DNA of 64,000 bases from Margaritifera margaritifera (Eukaryota; Mollusca; Bivalvia; Unionida; Margaritiferidae): positions 896,501 to 960,500 of the forward strand of contig JAQPZY010001148.1 of the NCBI GenBank assembly GCA_029931535.1, read 5' to 3'. How positions within the stretch are numbered: the first letter of the stretch is position 1; each line of letters begins with the position of its first letter. Shown here in pieces: positions 11,640 to 21,320 of the stretch. The notes under the pieces were generated by a model. It had not been told where the DNA came from. It saw only the letters and a list, made by a program, of their open reading frames with translations, and did not search any database. Position numbers and translations under genes: made by a program.

Positions 11640-12000
11640 ATGTCCTATCAAGTAAAAGTTGGCCTTAGCCCAAAGCAGCTTGCGACAATCAGAATCGCAA
11701 TACGAAACGATTGCGGGGTCACATTAAGGCTTTCTCCAACAAGGTTAACTGGAATTTTTCCCGTGAGGTTGAAAAAGAATACAACTTAATCAGCTTAATG
11801 CGGCCAAATGAAAGAACACCTCGGTGACATTAACATTATCGAAGTCACAGGTGACACAACTGCAAAAATCTGGTGGAATATTTTCATTAATTGCAGCGAT
11901 TCCAACGTTGTTAGCGGCAACGGCTCCTGCGGTAGCAAAAGCAGCTGCGTTAGGGGCTGTCCGAACCGCATCCAAAATGGCGCTAAAAAAGGAAGTTTAA
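11640..12000 (+). pseudogene. small capsid-associated protein with LSxxQ motifs
   Basis: ATG 11640 opens a segment with 'GLSPKQLATIRIAIRN' and 'GVTLRLSPTRLTG', ending at about 11787. After a frameshift the reading resumes with 'NTSVTLTLSKSQVTQLQ', a hydrophobic helix ('IFSLIAAIPTLLAATAPAV') and a basic end to TAA 11998. The repeated 'hydrophobic-LS-x-x-(Q/R)' motif followed by one hydrophobic Ala-rich helix is typical of a small protein next to capsid and protease genes in this lineage. A further basic, Gly-rich peptide (12000-12150, 'KGLRLPG') may be its C-terminus or a separate core peptide. Likely virion-internal; the function is inferred. Confidence 0.5.
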
Positions 12001-12194
12001 TTCGGGGCCTCTCGCGGTGGAAACATCTATGATTGTTCTCGTAAACGAATAAAACAAGGAAAAGGTTCTCAATTACCCCGAATGACTCGCAGAATATGCT
12101 CAGGCAAAGGTCTTCGACTACCCGGAACGATACCAAATGACCTTTGGTGATGACTTCGCCGTTGATGCAAGCAAAGATTATCACGTGTTCATTA

Positions 12195-12560
12195 CCTAAT
12201 TTTGATTTACTCTCGATTGTAAAATCAGTCAAGCACTTCCAAGGTGTTTTTATGTGAAATGAACTTGCATCAATGATTCCACGCACAAGGCAAACCGGAA
12301 TTGTTAATCTTGATTCCTCAACAGGACCCGGTACTCATTGGGTTGCAAACGTGATAACACCTCGACGTCTTTTGTATTTTGACTCGTTCGGGCTTGCGCC
12401 ACCACTTGACTTTGTTGATTATTTAACCTGAAGCGGACGACAAGCGCTTTTATATTCAACGCTACTTGGTTGGACGGACTTGCGAGAAGCAAAGCTTTCT
12501 CAACACCAACCCCACAAACGCTTATTCATTTTACCTTATGGCTTAGAAAGTACATATAAT
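12195..12560 (+). pseudogene. adenain-like cysteine protease relic
   Basis: Frame 3 from 12195 reads 'FQGVFM', a TGA, then 'GIVNLDSSTGPGTHWVANV' and 'LLYFDSFGLAPP', ending at TGA 12429. The GTHW motif supplies the catalytic His and the YFDSFG motif the acidic residue of the adenovirus-protease (C5/Ulp1-like) fold that matures capsids in Polinton-type viruses. The Cys-containing C-terminal part is not visible downstream in any frame to about 12570. One internal stop and the missing Cys segment make it inactive. It follows the capsid and small protein genes, as in related elements. Confidence 0.75.
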
Positions 12561-12586
12561 AGTATATACCATATCTGTTGATATTT

Positions 12587-13499
12587 ATGGACGAAGTGCA
12601 GACCGACGACGCGGTGCGGATGTGGATCTAAAGAGGTTTGCCACCAAAGCGGATTTGACTGAGTTTACCACCAAAGCTGATTTGACTGAGTTAAACACCA
12701 AAACGGATTTGACTGAGTTTACCGGCCGGGTTGTTGCTGACGTTGACCCGGACGAGCTTGTGATTTTCCAAGATCAAACAGGAAAACTTAAAAAATCTAA
12801 TGTGGACATTCAAAATATCGTTTTAAAAGGGAATTTGCCTGAGTATATTAGCCGGGCTGACATCAACCCGGGCGAGCTTGTGATTTTCCAAGATCAAAAC
12901 TTAAAACATCTAATGTGGACATCAACGATGTTGTTGTGAAGGTACGAGGCGCTGTCGCGCAAAACCTGGCCGTGATCAGTGAAAACGCTGGAATCAGAAA
13001 CGCTGGTGTGTCGGTTACGTTTATCAAAGACTATGTTGATTCCGCTAATGGTGGGATGAAACAATACGTGGATTAACAGATCACCGATGTGCCTTTGCCA
13101 CAACGCGTAATAACTTCATGGGACGTAATTGGTGGAATATTAACCAAAGAAGCAGAGGAAAAAACTGACTCAGTAACTTCAGCAAGTGGTCGACTTGTTT
13201 TCGTTTCTTTTGATAATAGCTTTGATTGACCTAAACATCACATCTTAAAAGTGTGCGGGTCCGGATCATATTTGTTTACTATAACCGGATATAATGGCGA
13301 GTGCTGTCAAATAGCGATGTTGAAAAATGATCAGCGGCATCATGGTTTGCTACAGATATCACGTATCAGCATTGGTATTAATACTGAATTTTTCACATTT
13401 ATAGTATCAGCATCATTAGTCTTTGGAGATGAAATTCAGTTCAAAGTAAGCAACGTCTATCTTGGCGGGCACTTAACTGTATTTGGTGTTTGTGTTTAA
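12587..13499 (+). pseudogene. fibre-like protein with coiled stalk and C1q/TNF-like head
   Basis: ATG 12587 is followed in another frame by heptad-like repeats ('TKADLTEFTTKADLTEL'). Two copies of a stalk module with 'GELVIFQDQ' / 'DELVIFQDQ' and 'KSNVDIQN' come next. A further shift gives a helix-rich linker ('DYVDSANGGMKQYVD') and then a segment from about 13250 to TAA 13497 with 'GSGSYLFTITGYNGECCQIA' and 'FGDEIQFKV'. The alternation 'GxYLFxI...GDEIxF..' is what C1q/TNF-type jelly-roll heads show. Stalk repeats plus a trimeric beta head, encoded after the protease, suggest a receptor-binding fibre. The head call is inference from pattern; the repeats are seen directly. Broken by at least two frameshifts. 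Confidence 0.5.
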
Positions 13500-13526
13500 G
13501 ATTAGATTTATCATTACATATAAGTA

Positions 13527-14716
13527 ATGGATTCTGACCGCGGTGATGAGGTTGCGGAATTTACCGACTTGTCCGTGTAAAAGTTCCTGACCAGTGATGC
13601 TAACATCGATAGTGATTTTGTTCCACATGTTGACGAATATCTGCTTAAAAATGGTTGCCAGACCCTCGTATACACTGAAATAAAATCTACGCGAGGGCAA
13701 GATAGAAATCAATCGTTGGAATCAGCTGCCTGATGTGGACATACCAACTCGAGACCAGCTTGGAGTCATTGGCACGTGAAAATACCCTATCGTTCACTGC
13801 AAAAGCAGGTGTGAAAACATCCAGTGATTGTTTTTACAAGGAAGAAGTGGGAGTCACCTATAAGACCACCCCGGTTGCATTCCCAGTTAATTATGTTGCG
13901 CCAACATTAACACAACCGAGAAGAGAAAAATCTCGAATATTATTTAACAAGGACGCACTTGTCCGTGTAAAAGTTCCTGGGCGAAGACGAGCACAGTCGT
14001 TTCGGACACCAGCCAAGGGTGTAATCAATATGGTTCTATATGAACGTATTGCCCAGCTTCAGGAACGCACGATTGCCGGAGATTTAAGTATTCCACAGGA
14101 AGATATTTCCTATAATTGGGGGGGTTAGCAAACAAGGGAAATTGGTTAGAAGTGGGTGTGCGTGTGCGTGTTGCATCTGAATAAGGCATGGTTGTCGAAC
14201 AATTGTACTGTGCAACTGTATTATCAAAAGAAGAATTATAATGGACTTTCAATGTTACCGAAGCGGAACTGCAACTACGAGATGAAGTCGTTAAGAGAAC
14301 CGCGCTGCTCACGAAATACAAAGGCGTGTGTGTGGTCGTTGGTGCTTTTTGTGGGATCAAAGCTGCAGTAACTGTTGGTCTGGGTGTTGCTGGAATCACA
14401 TCCACAACAACTATTATAGGTGCACCAATCAGGATTATTGTTGGAGCCATATCGATAGTAACCGGTGTCGCAGGCGGTTCCAGTAAAATAATTTCGGTAC
14501 TGCTGCATTCGCAAATACGTGTAATTCTGAACTTCTCGCGGCAGCACAAAGTAGTCTCAATACAATTGCAAAGCTTTATTAGATAGACATCGAAGATAAA
14601 ACTATTAGCATGGCTGAATTCGAAACCATCTTGGCGGAAATGAAAAACCACCTACGTCTCCGCGCACAAATTTGAAACCGGGGCGTTAGGGACCCAAAAC
14701 AGTAGCGGATTTATAA
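13527..14716 (+). pseudogene. hydrophobic structural-type protein, copy A
   Basis: This is the first of two diverged tandem copies (B is at 15283-16438). It starts at ATG 13527 ('DRGDEVAEFTDLSV' then a stop). The middle part reads 'SRILFNKDALVRVKVPGRRR', 'KGVINMVLYERIAQLQ' and 'TIAGDLSIPQEDISYNWGG'. After a frameshift there is a hydrophobic Gly/Ala/Ile stretch ('GLGVAGITSTTTIIGAP', 'IVTGVAGG'), then 'DKTISMAEFETILAEMKNH'. A long N-domain, a Gly-rich hydrophobic segment and a C-terminal charged helix match a protein often found beside capsid genes in invertebrate Polinton-like elements. Its role is not known to me. Several stops and shifts. Confidence 0.5.
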
Positions 14717-15282
14717 GCATTGGTAAGTAGCCCTCGATACACATCACTGCGCTAGCTGGGAAATTTTGCTGTGTGAAATTCCCGTAGCGACCTTGATAGT
14801 ATCAATTGTGGTGATTGCCGCGCTGGCTGAAAAAAATCACCTCGACGATTCACGTCAATCTAATATGTGACGTCATTAGTGGCAGTTACCGAGCAAACCT
14901 TTCAGGTTCAACAAGTATCGCGTGGCAGGGTTACATATATTGTTCGGGTTCTCCCCGAATGCGCCCCCGGGTGATCTGCTATATATTACTCCCGGGCCCG
15001 TGTATCTTTCATGCAATAATCCCCGATTGACGCACGTTTCTTTTCTATCGTTGACCAGGATGGGCACGTGTTTGATCTCCGGGATATATTTCATCTTATG
15101 GAACCCAAAACGATATATTTTAACTCGTGGCTTTGACACTCGTTAAAATGCCACGTTTTTCGTACCACACGATGAAATATATCCGGTATTAAGGTATACA
15201 AAGAAATAGTATCTATATATAAAGGAGGAAGTGCTATTAACCGTCTTTGATATTTGTGTTGAAGACCGCTAACATTGTATAG
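14717..15282. promoter_or_regulatory. palindrome-rich spacer with TATA box before copy B
   Basis: This 566 bp gap between the two gene copies has no credible coding frame. It holds hairpin-forming pairs: TTCGGG/CCCGAA at 14943-14959, CCCGGG repeated at 14966 and 14991, and an 16-17 bp inverted pair at 15079-15095 and 15171-15186 ('gatgaaatatat'). A TATA-like TATATATAAAG lies at 15214-15224, about 60-70 bp before ATG 15283. This suits a promoter for copy B, but no test is possible from sequence alone. Confidence 0.45.
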
Positions 15283-16438
15283 ATGGAGGACGCGACGCTT
15301 GCAAAGTTTGTTCCTGGCGATGATGGAGTTGGAGCTGAATCGGAAGACGGGGTGGGGTGTTGGATCAACTGGGAGGGCGTGCCAACATCGACGACAATTT
15401 AACGAATATCAACATGACAACCGCGTTAACACACCCTCGTATACAATCAAATATAGTCTCGCCGAGGGTCAAATAGAAATTGGGATCTCCTTTAAGTATC
15501 AATAACAACTCCAGGCCAGCTTCGAATCATCGCATTAGCACGCGAAACCGCCTAGTCGCTGGCTATGCCGTCAGGCGTGAACACATCAAAGGATTGTTTC
15601 TGCAATGATGAAGTGGAATTCACCGACAAATCCACTGCGATAAATATATCGAACCAAAAATAACTCGACTGGCAAAAGAAAAAACCCAGATCGATATTCA
15701 ACAAAGACGCACTTGTTTGCGTAAAAGTACTGGAACAAAAACGTGAACACTCATTGACGACACAAAGCAATGGCGTTATAAATGTGGTTCTATGTAAACC
15801 TGAAAGCGTGCAAACAATCGCTGGAGACATACATATTTCACGGAAAGATATTTTCTATGATTGCATTGCAGTCGTACCAGTAAAAAAAATACTTGGTTCG
15901 AAGTGCGTTTACGTCTACCCGACGGCGATGCGTCTGGACGAGGTCTGTCTGCAGAACAATTATACTCCGCGGTGACGTTATTAAAAAAATGTACTGTGAT
16001 TGACCTTCAAAGCTAGCGACGCGAAAAAATAATTGAAGCGGAACAACAGCTTCGATGAAATGAAATCGCCAAGAAAACCGTCATACTCGCGAAATACCAA
16101 CGCGTATGTGTTATCGCGGATGCAATTTGTGGACTCGCCGCCGCAACAACCGTTGGCCATGGTTTGGTGGGAATTGCGGCTATGGTAAGTATCATAGGTA
16201 CACCAATCGGATTTGCTGTCGGTGCTTTATCAGTAGTAACCGGTGTCGCATGCGGTTGCATAAACGAATGCGTGTCAGCCCAATTACCAAGCTGTATTCG
16301 GTAGCTATCAAAGATGAAACGATTACCAAGGCGGAGTACGAGGCCGTGTTGGCGGAAATGGAAAACTTCAGACAACTTCGTGCACAGATACGGAATCGGG
16401 GCTCTAACGCCCTCGAGACAGACCCGAATTTGATTTGA
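15283..16438 (+). pseudogene. hydrophobic structural-type protein, copy B
   Basis: Second copy of the gene at 13527-14716, diverged but collinear. The ATG 15283 segment is acidic ('GDDGVGAESEDGVG'). 'PSYTIKYSLAEGQIEIGI' corresponds to the CCCTCGTATAC block at 13662 in copy A. 'RSIFNKDALVCVKVLEQKR', 'NGVINVVLCKPESVQTIAGD' and the C-terminal 'GTPIGFAVGALSVVTGVACG' plus 'KDETITKAEYEAVLAEMENF' and 'FRQLRAQIRN' follow to TGA 16436. The C-terminal half is better preserved than in copy A. Offset between copies is about 1.77 kb. Confidence 0.55.
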
Positions 16439-16499
16439 TTTGCTTGCATTAAATCGAGTAAACAATCGCGACCTCGGTCTCGTTGATTAGTTCCAGGTG

Positions 16500-16735
16500 A
16501 TAGGGTCTGGAAAAGTAACCGCGGTCTTAAACTCAGATAGACTATGAGAATTTCAGACCTTGGAACTTTGATACGCAATTGCGGTTCCAGGACCTGTGTT
16601 TGTATACCCGCGTGGTTTCATTGCCCGGCCCGCAGATTCATGGACGTGTGCAAAAGGTTAAAGTCAGGATGACTGGAGCGGTTAACTTGGAACAGTAACA
16701 TTGGTCTCAAACTTCTATTTCACCTGTACTGCAGC
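16500..16735 (-). repeat. right terminal inverted repeat
   Basis: Its reverse complement pairs with 8013-8245. The outer end reads ...CCTGTACTGCAGC and the inner end is CTGGAAAAGTAACCGCGGTCT. Substitutions and small indels between the two arms show independent decay since insertion. Confidence 0.9.
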
Positions 16736-16771
16736 AATAATGTAATGCCTTGTTTTGCAAGGACCAAATGT

Positions 16772-16856
<85 letters not shown>
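16772..16856. repeat. (AT)n microsatellite
   Basis: About 85 bp of alternating AT, directly before the first recognisable Penelope-like sequence. Confidence 0.95.
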
Positions 16857-16859
<3 letters not shown>

Positions 16860-17760
16860 TCTGCAAGGAAGCATGAGATGGTCGACCTGATCCTTCCCCA
16901 CCAAATACTATTGGGTCAAACTCTTAACACATGTTCTTACGTTTAACATTTTTGAATTCAACAACAAACACTTCCTACAAAATAAATTGAACTGCAATGG
17001 GAGCACAAAAATTTCACCTTCGTATGCCAATATATTTATGGGAAGACGCAAGCAAAAGCTCCTCAACGAGGTACCTATAGACCTCTAAGCTGGTGTAGAT
17101 TCATTGACGACATAGAATCAAAAGGGATCGAAACAGGCGACAATTTCAAAATATTTCTTGAAATCGCCAGTAACTTCCATCATACGATTACATTTACGTC
17201 AGAGTCATCAAACATCGTTTTAGATACTCAACACAGAAACTGACATGTATTCTAAACCAACTGACTCTCACCAGTATCTACTCCCAACCAGCTGCCACCC
17301 CCAGCACGTAATAAAAAATCTTCCTTACGATATGTGTGTTCGGACCAAACGCATATGCTCTAAACCAGCTACCTTTAAAAAGAGACTCAGAGAGCTCAAG
17401 GGACACCTTAGAAACAGAGGATAAAGAAATAGCTACATCGAGGAGGCTATTAACAAAACTAGACTCCTCGATAGAGGAACCCTCTTGAAATATAACACCA
17501 AGAAAAGCAACAAACGCGTTCCGTTCGTGGTTACTTTCCACCTCGACGCCCCAAAGTTACAATAGATAATTCGGAAGCATTGGAACCAGATTGAATCCTC
17601 CGAAAATCTTAAGGGCATATTTTAAGAAGTTCCTATGGTTGCGTACCGTAGACCTAAACATCTGAAGGACCATCTGTTAATGGCCAAAGTAACTTCAAAT
17701 AAGACCACATATTCAGGTACATATTGCTGCAAAGACAAGCGTTTCTTAATTTGAAAACAT
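16857..17760 (+). pseudogene. Penelope-like reverse transcriptase, 3' part
   Basis: Fragments in shifting frames give the palm and thumb of a Penelope-like RT: 'TAMGAQKF' near 16991, 'WCRFIDDIESKG' near 17090-17125 (the YxDD-type catalytic motif with Phe-Ile-Asp-Asp), 'FTSESSNIVLDT' near 17190 and 'KPTDSHQYLLPTSCHPQHV' near 17255-17310. 'RTKRICS' and 'ELKGHLRNRGYK' follow. The GxxMG and the 'SCHPxH...PYxxxxRxxRICS' order are Penelope hallmarks. The 5' half of the RT is missing (the element starts at a microsatellite), and stops plus a -1/+1 shift break the rest. Confidence 0.85.
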
Positions 17761-18126
17761 ATGCCCCAGACCAAATCGTTCAGAAGTTCGACGACAGGAT
17801 TTAGCTACACTATCGATCAGAAGTTAGGTTGCGGAACCAAAAATGTAATCTATCTTCTAACATGCAACATCTGTGGCACTCAATATGTTGGCGAAAATGT
17901 TGATTTCAGAAAACGAATGAATAACCACAAAAGCCACATTCGCAACAAAATTAACGCGAAACTCGCCAACCACTACAACTCGACTGGACATTCAGTCGAG
18001 TCCCCCGAGATGCTACCAATTAATTCTAACTTGGGGTGGACCGATATAGAACGCACAGATAAGAAACGATACTGGATACCTCAATTGAAAACTCATGGGG
18101 AGTTCGGCCTAAATGAAAAAGTCTAA
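17761..18126 (+). pseudogene. Penelope-like GIY-YIG endonuclease domain
   Basis: 121 codons, uninterrupted, ending at TAA 18124. 'NVIYLLTCNICGTQYVGE' carries the GIY-YIG core in the diverged form usual for Penelope-like elements, followed by 'RKRMNNHKSHIRNK', 'HYNSTGHS' and 'RTDKKRYWIPQLKTHGEFG'. It is the C-terminal domain of the same ORF as the RT just upstream and is responsible for target cleavage during retrotransposition. It is much better preserved than the RT part. Confidence 0.88.
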
Positions 18127-18343
18127 CCTTCCTATTGCAATCTTATCATAACAACAGCCGGGCATCAGTTTATCAGAGTACGCATTTTTGCGATAATATT
18201 TACCCAAGTAAATATTCCGTAACTCTTTACATGTATTATTGGTAATCTTCTTCTTTTTCTTCTTCTTCTTCATCATCTTCTTCTTCTTCTTCTTCTTCTT
18301 CTTATTATTATTATTATTATTGCTATTATTATCATCATTTTTA

Positions 18344-18381
<38 letters not shown>

Positions 18382-18806
18382 TGAACTCTTGTCCATTATC
18401 ACGCTATACCATGCTCTTAAAATACTTCTTTAGTACCTCCATGCAAAAACTTTACCGGGATATAATTTTCTTTGCACATTTTGATGATGGCGTTGATTTA
18501 TCGCTGCGCATGGTGTCAGTCCTTTGTTCAAAGCCTGGAATTAGGTCGAAACACTTTGGTTCTCTGCGTGATACGCACGATAAACATTTTGAACTATTTT
18601 GCACAACTTTCTTGGGCTGATAGCAGCATAACATAGATATGTAGTTTACCCGTTTTAGACCGTTGTGTAATTTTGTCTTTTTTCTTTCTTCTATTGTTTA
18701 TCCTTTGTTTGTTTATTTACCCGTCATTTAAACATGTAGGGGTGAAGAATTTTTCTTTGCTTTTGTGTTTGGTGTTTGTTTCGCGGATGTAAAATGTTTT
18801 TTTTTT
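18127..18806 (+). other. Penelope-like 3' non-coding region with microsatellites
   Basis: Between the endonuclease stop and the ribozyme-like motif. It contains (CTT)n at 18246-18302 and (ATT)n at 18303-18382, which create spurious poly-Phe, poly-Leu and poly-Asn frames on both strands. The rest (18383-18806) has no motif I recognise and ends in a T-run. Confidence 0.6.
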
Positions 18807-18817
18807 CCCTGACGAAG
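18801..18817 (+). ncRNA. 5' half of a hammerhead-ribozyme-like motif (split)
   Basis: TTTTTTCC followed by the CTGACGA catalytic box and AG. It is the left portion of the motif that resumes at 24490. The sequence CCCTGACGAAG (18807-18817) is repeated at 24490-24500 as the target duplication of the LINE. Confidence 0.6.
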
Positions 18818-19312
18818 CCCCTCTGCGGGTCCGGGGTTGTTGAATATTCCCGATTCGTCCTCACTGCGTGTTGTAAGAGGCGACCCGTTTGCCGTGGGTT
18901 GCGACCCGTGTCGAGGGAGGAAAGGATCCTGGTAGATGAGCAGCGGCTTTTTAATGCAATACACTACTTTGGCCTCTACTTCTTCTAGACGGGCGGTCGG
19001 GATGGGCCCGGTCGCGACAAATCGGCTGGTCACGTCGAGCCCTAGGATGTCCTTTTAATTTACATATATCACTATCTCCACCTATTTTTGTTTTCGTTGA
19101 ATCGCCCTTGATATCACCGTTGCCCCTACATTTTCCCCCTTTTTTCCCCTTCTCAGAAGGCTTCCTAGAAGGCGGTGGCTTAACGGGTTAATCGGGAGGT
19201 AACTTTACCTGCTGAGTATACCACCTGTGTATCCTTGGCACTTAAAAGTGTCCCCTTGTTGGACTCCGTGGCGGGTGAGTGAGCACGGGTGATGAATAAA
19301 CATTAAAACATA

Positions 19313-20359
19313 ATGGAGAACAAAAAAAAAAAAACATCTCAAAAAAACTAAACCACTGACCGATTCAGACGATGAACCATGTGGCGTGGAGTCCTTCCCG
19401 AGTTTCATGGTCATCCAATTGAATGATGACAGCAGACCACTTGCCGCACTGTCTCTATTTATAGTCGAGAATACTATACTTGGATTAGTCGGCAAACCGA
19501 AAAGCATAACAAAATTAAAGTCAGGTGGATTACTTGTAGAGTGTGAGCAAAGAGCACATACTGAAAACATCCAAAAAATAAAGACTTTTCACGATATTCC
19601 AGTAACCTCTTTCGCCCACACATCACTAAATACCTCCAAAGGCGTGATTCGTTGTCGTGACTTGGCTGTAGTCATCGACACAGAAATCGTCGAAGGGATG
19701 AAAAATGAAGGTGTCACTGCCATCCGTAGAATCCGTATAAAACGTAACAACAATTTGCAGGACACCAATACCATTATACTCACCTTCAACACACTAACAT
19801 TACCAAAAGTAGTCAAAGTTGGATTTTTACAAGTTAAGGTTGAGATATACATACCAAACCCACTTCGATGCTTCAAGTGTCAGAAATACGGACATCATGA
19901 AGATAGATGCTCCAAAAACCCAGTATGTGGCCGATGAAGGGACGAATCTCATCGGGAAACCGAGTGCAGGGCCACTCCGCATTGCGTCACCTGCGGAAAA
20001 GATCATCACGCCAATTCCAAGGATTTAGAAACACGGACACTAGAGAAGAAAATACAAAAGGTGAAGTACACCTCCAACATCCCCTTTCAAGAGGCCAGAA
20101 AGATTGTTCAGGCTGGAATCTCCCTACCCGGCCCAACCTTCTCAAATGTAGTTAAAACCAGTCCAAAAATAACTAAGGACGCACAGAGCCAAACAAGTCC
20201 ACCTGATTCAGCATCAAGCTCAAACACTCCAAATTACAAACCTCAGAAAAACACAATATCAACTCAAACAACATTCAACAACACACCAACACTAAAATCA
20301 CCAAACAGTAAAAAGATACAACAAACAAATAGGCAGAAAATGGGTCTGATGACCCTATA
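19313..20359 (+). pseudogene. LINE ORF1, CCHC nucleic-acid-binding protein
   Basis: The likely start is ATG 19313, followed within 10 bp by a run of A. The downstream frame is off by one, as if the A-run slipped by one base. From about 19340 the reading is continuous to 20359 except for one TGA at 19935-19937. The N-terminal half resembles the RRM-like ORF1 fold region of I/Nimb elements ('GLVGKPKSITKLKSGGLLVE'). Then come knuckles 'CFKCQKYGHHEDRC' and, after the stop, 'CVTCGKDHHANS' with intervening Cys residues. The tail is Ser/Pro/Thr-rich. It would coat LINE RNA. Confidence 0.82.
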
Positions 20360-20549
20360 AAGCTGCACAATAGGTTTGGCGACTTTGAGGACATGGACGC
20401 AGAAGAAATTGCTCCATGTACTCAAGGTAGCTCCAAATCTACGAACAAAAAATTTAATACCGTACTTCCTCCTGATAAATAAGCGCATAAGAGTGTTCTC
20501 TCCGAAAGGTCTAACCTAATTACTACACCATCCCTAATTTAATTTCATA

Positions 20550-21320
20550 ATGAAGAACACCATAGTACAATGGAATTGTCGAGGACTTAAAACCAACTAC
20601 AATGATATTCTACTGCTTTTAAGTGAACAAGATCCTGCAGTACTATGCCTGCAGGAAACATTTCTAAAAGAGACAGACAACATTACACTTAAAAATTACT
20701 CCCTTTTTAACACCTACTTAAAAAATGTTGATCGCGCCCCAGGAGGAGCTTCCGTTGTTGTGAACAATAGGGCCCCTCATCACGTCATTTCTTTAAATAC
20801 AAATCTACAAGCCATTGCTGTAAGCGTCACTATACATCGAGTGATTACTTTTTGTTCTATATATATATATACCACCAAACACCAAATTACTACCAAATGA
20901 CTTAGACAACCTCGTTCAACAGCTGCCCACCCCATTTGTTCTACTCGGGGATTTAAATGCCCATAACATTTTATGGGGATAAAATTACATAAATGACAGA
21001 GGAAAAAAGGTAGAAGATTTCATTTCTAGACACGGTTTGTGTCTATATAACACGAAATCACCGACATATTTGCATCCAGGAACAGGTACATACACGTGAA
21101 TCGATCTGTCAATTTGTCCTTCGCTCCTTTTGGATTATGATTGGAAGGTCGCTGATGACCTTCACAGCAGTGACCACTTCCCAATCTCTCTTACGAATAT
21201 TAACTCTACCATCGATGAGCAAATTCCACACTGGAATTTAAAGAAGGCCGACTGGGCCAAGTTTGAAACATTATGTATAACTAGACTTAACAGAGATGCC
21301 TTTTTAAAACGTTAATGACC
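20550..21320 (+). pseudogene. LINE ORF2, AP-like endonuclease domain
   Basis: ATG 20550 begins 'MKNTIVQWNCRGLKTNYNDI', 'PAVLCLQETFLKE' and 'VDRAPGGASVVVNN'. After a microsatellite-like insertion and frameshift near 20855-20900 come 'PFVLLGDLNAHNILWG', 'GTGTYT' (stop) 'IDLSICPS' and 'HSSDHFPI'. The N, E, D-N and S-D-H landmarks of EEP nucleases are all present. It nicks target DNA for retrotransposition. Confidence 0.85.

Larger units (their letters stand above)
8013..16735 (+). mobile_element. Polinton/adintovirus-like virus-derived element, decayed
   Basis: About 8.7 kb bounded by matching inverted termini (8013-8245 and 16500-16735). All recognisable genes run on the + strand in the order unknown, possible minor capsid, major capsid protein, LSxxQ protein, protease, fibre, and a duplicated hydrophobic protein. 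This gene set is that of a double-jelly-roll capsid DNA virus lineage (Polintons/Mavericks, adintoviruses, Polinton-like viruses). No family B DNA polymerase, retroviral-type integrase or FtsK/A32-type ATPase is visible, and the length is well below the 15-20 kb usual for Polintons. Every gene has frameshifts or stops, so it is an old endogenous copy. Ends of the form CAGT...ACTG would leave flanking CAGCAG (left) and CAGCAA (right), a possible 6 bp target duplication with one mismatch. Lineage placement is inference from short motifs. Confidence 0.8.

Noticed and set aside
18109..18433. Poly-Asn/Lys and poly-Phe/Leu proteins
   Set aside because: These are translations of (CTT)n and (ATT)n microsatellites.
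18807..18835. Complete hammerhead ribozyme at the LINE 5' end
   Set aside because: CTGACGA is present but the following sequence has no stem II plus GAAA; the true continuation lies after the LINE at 24501.
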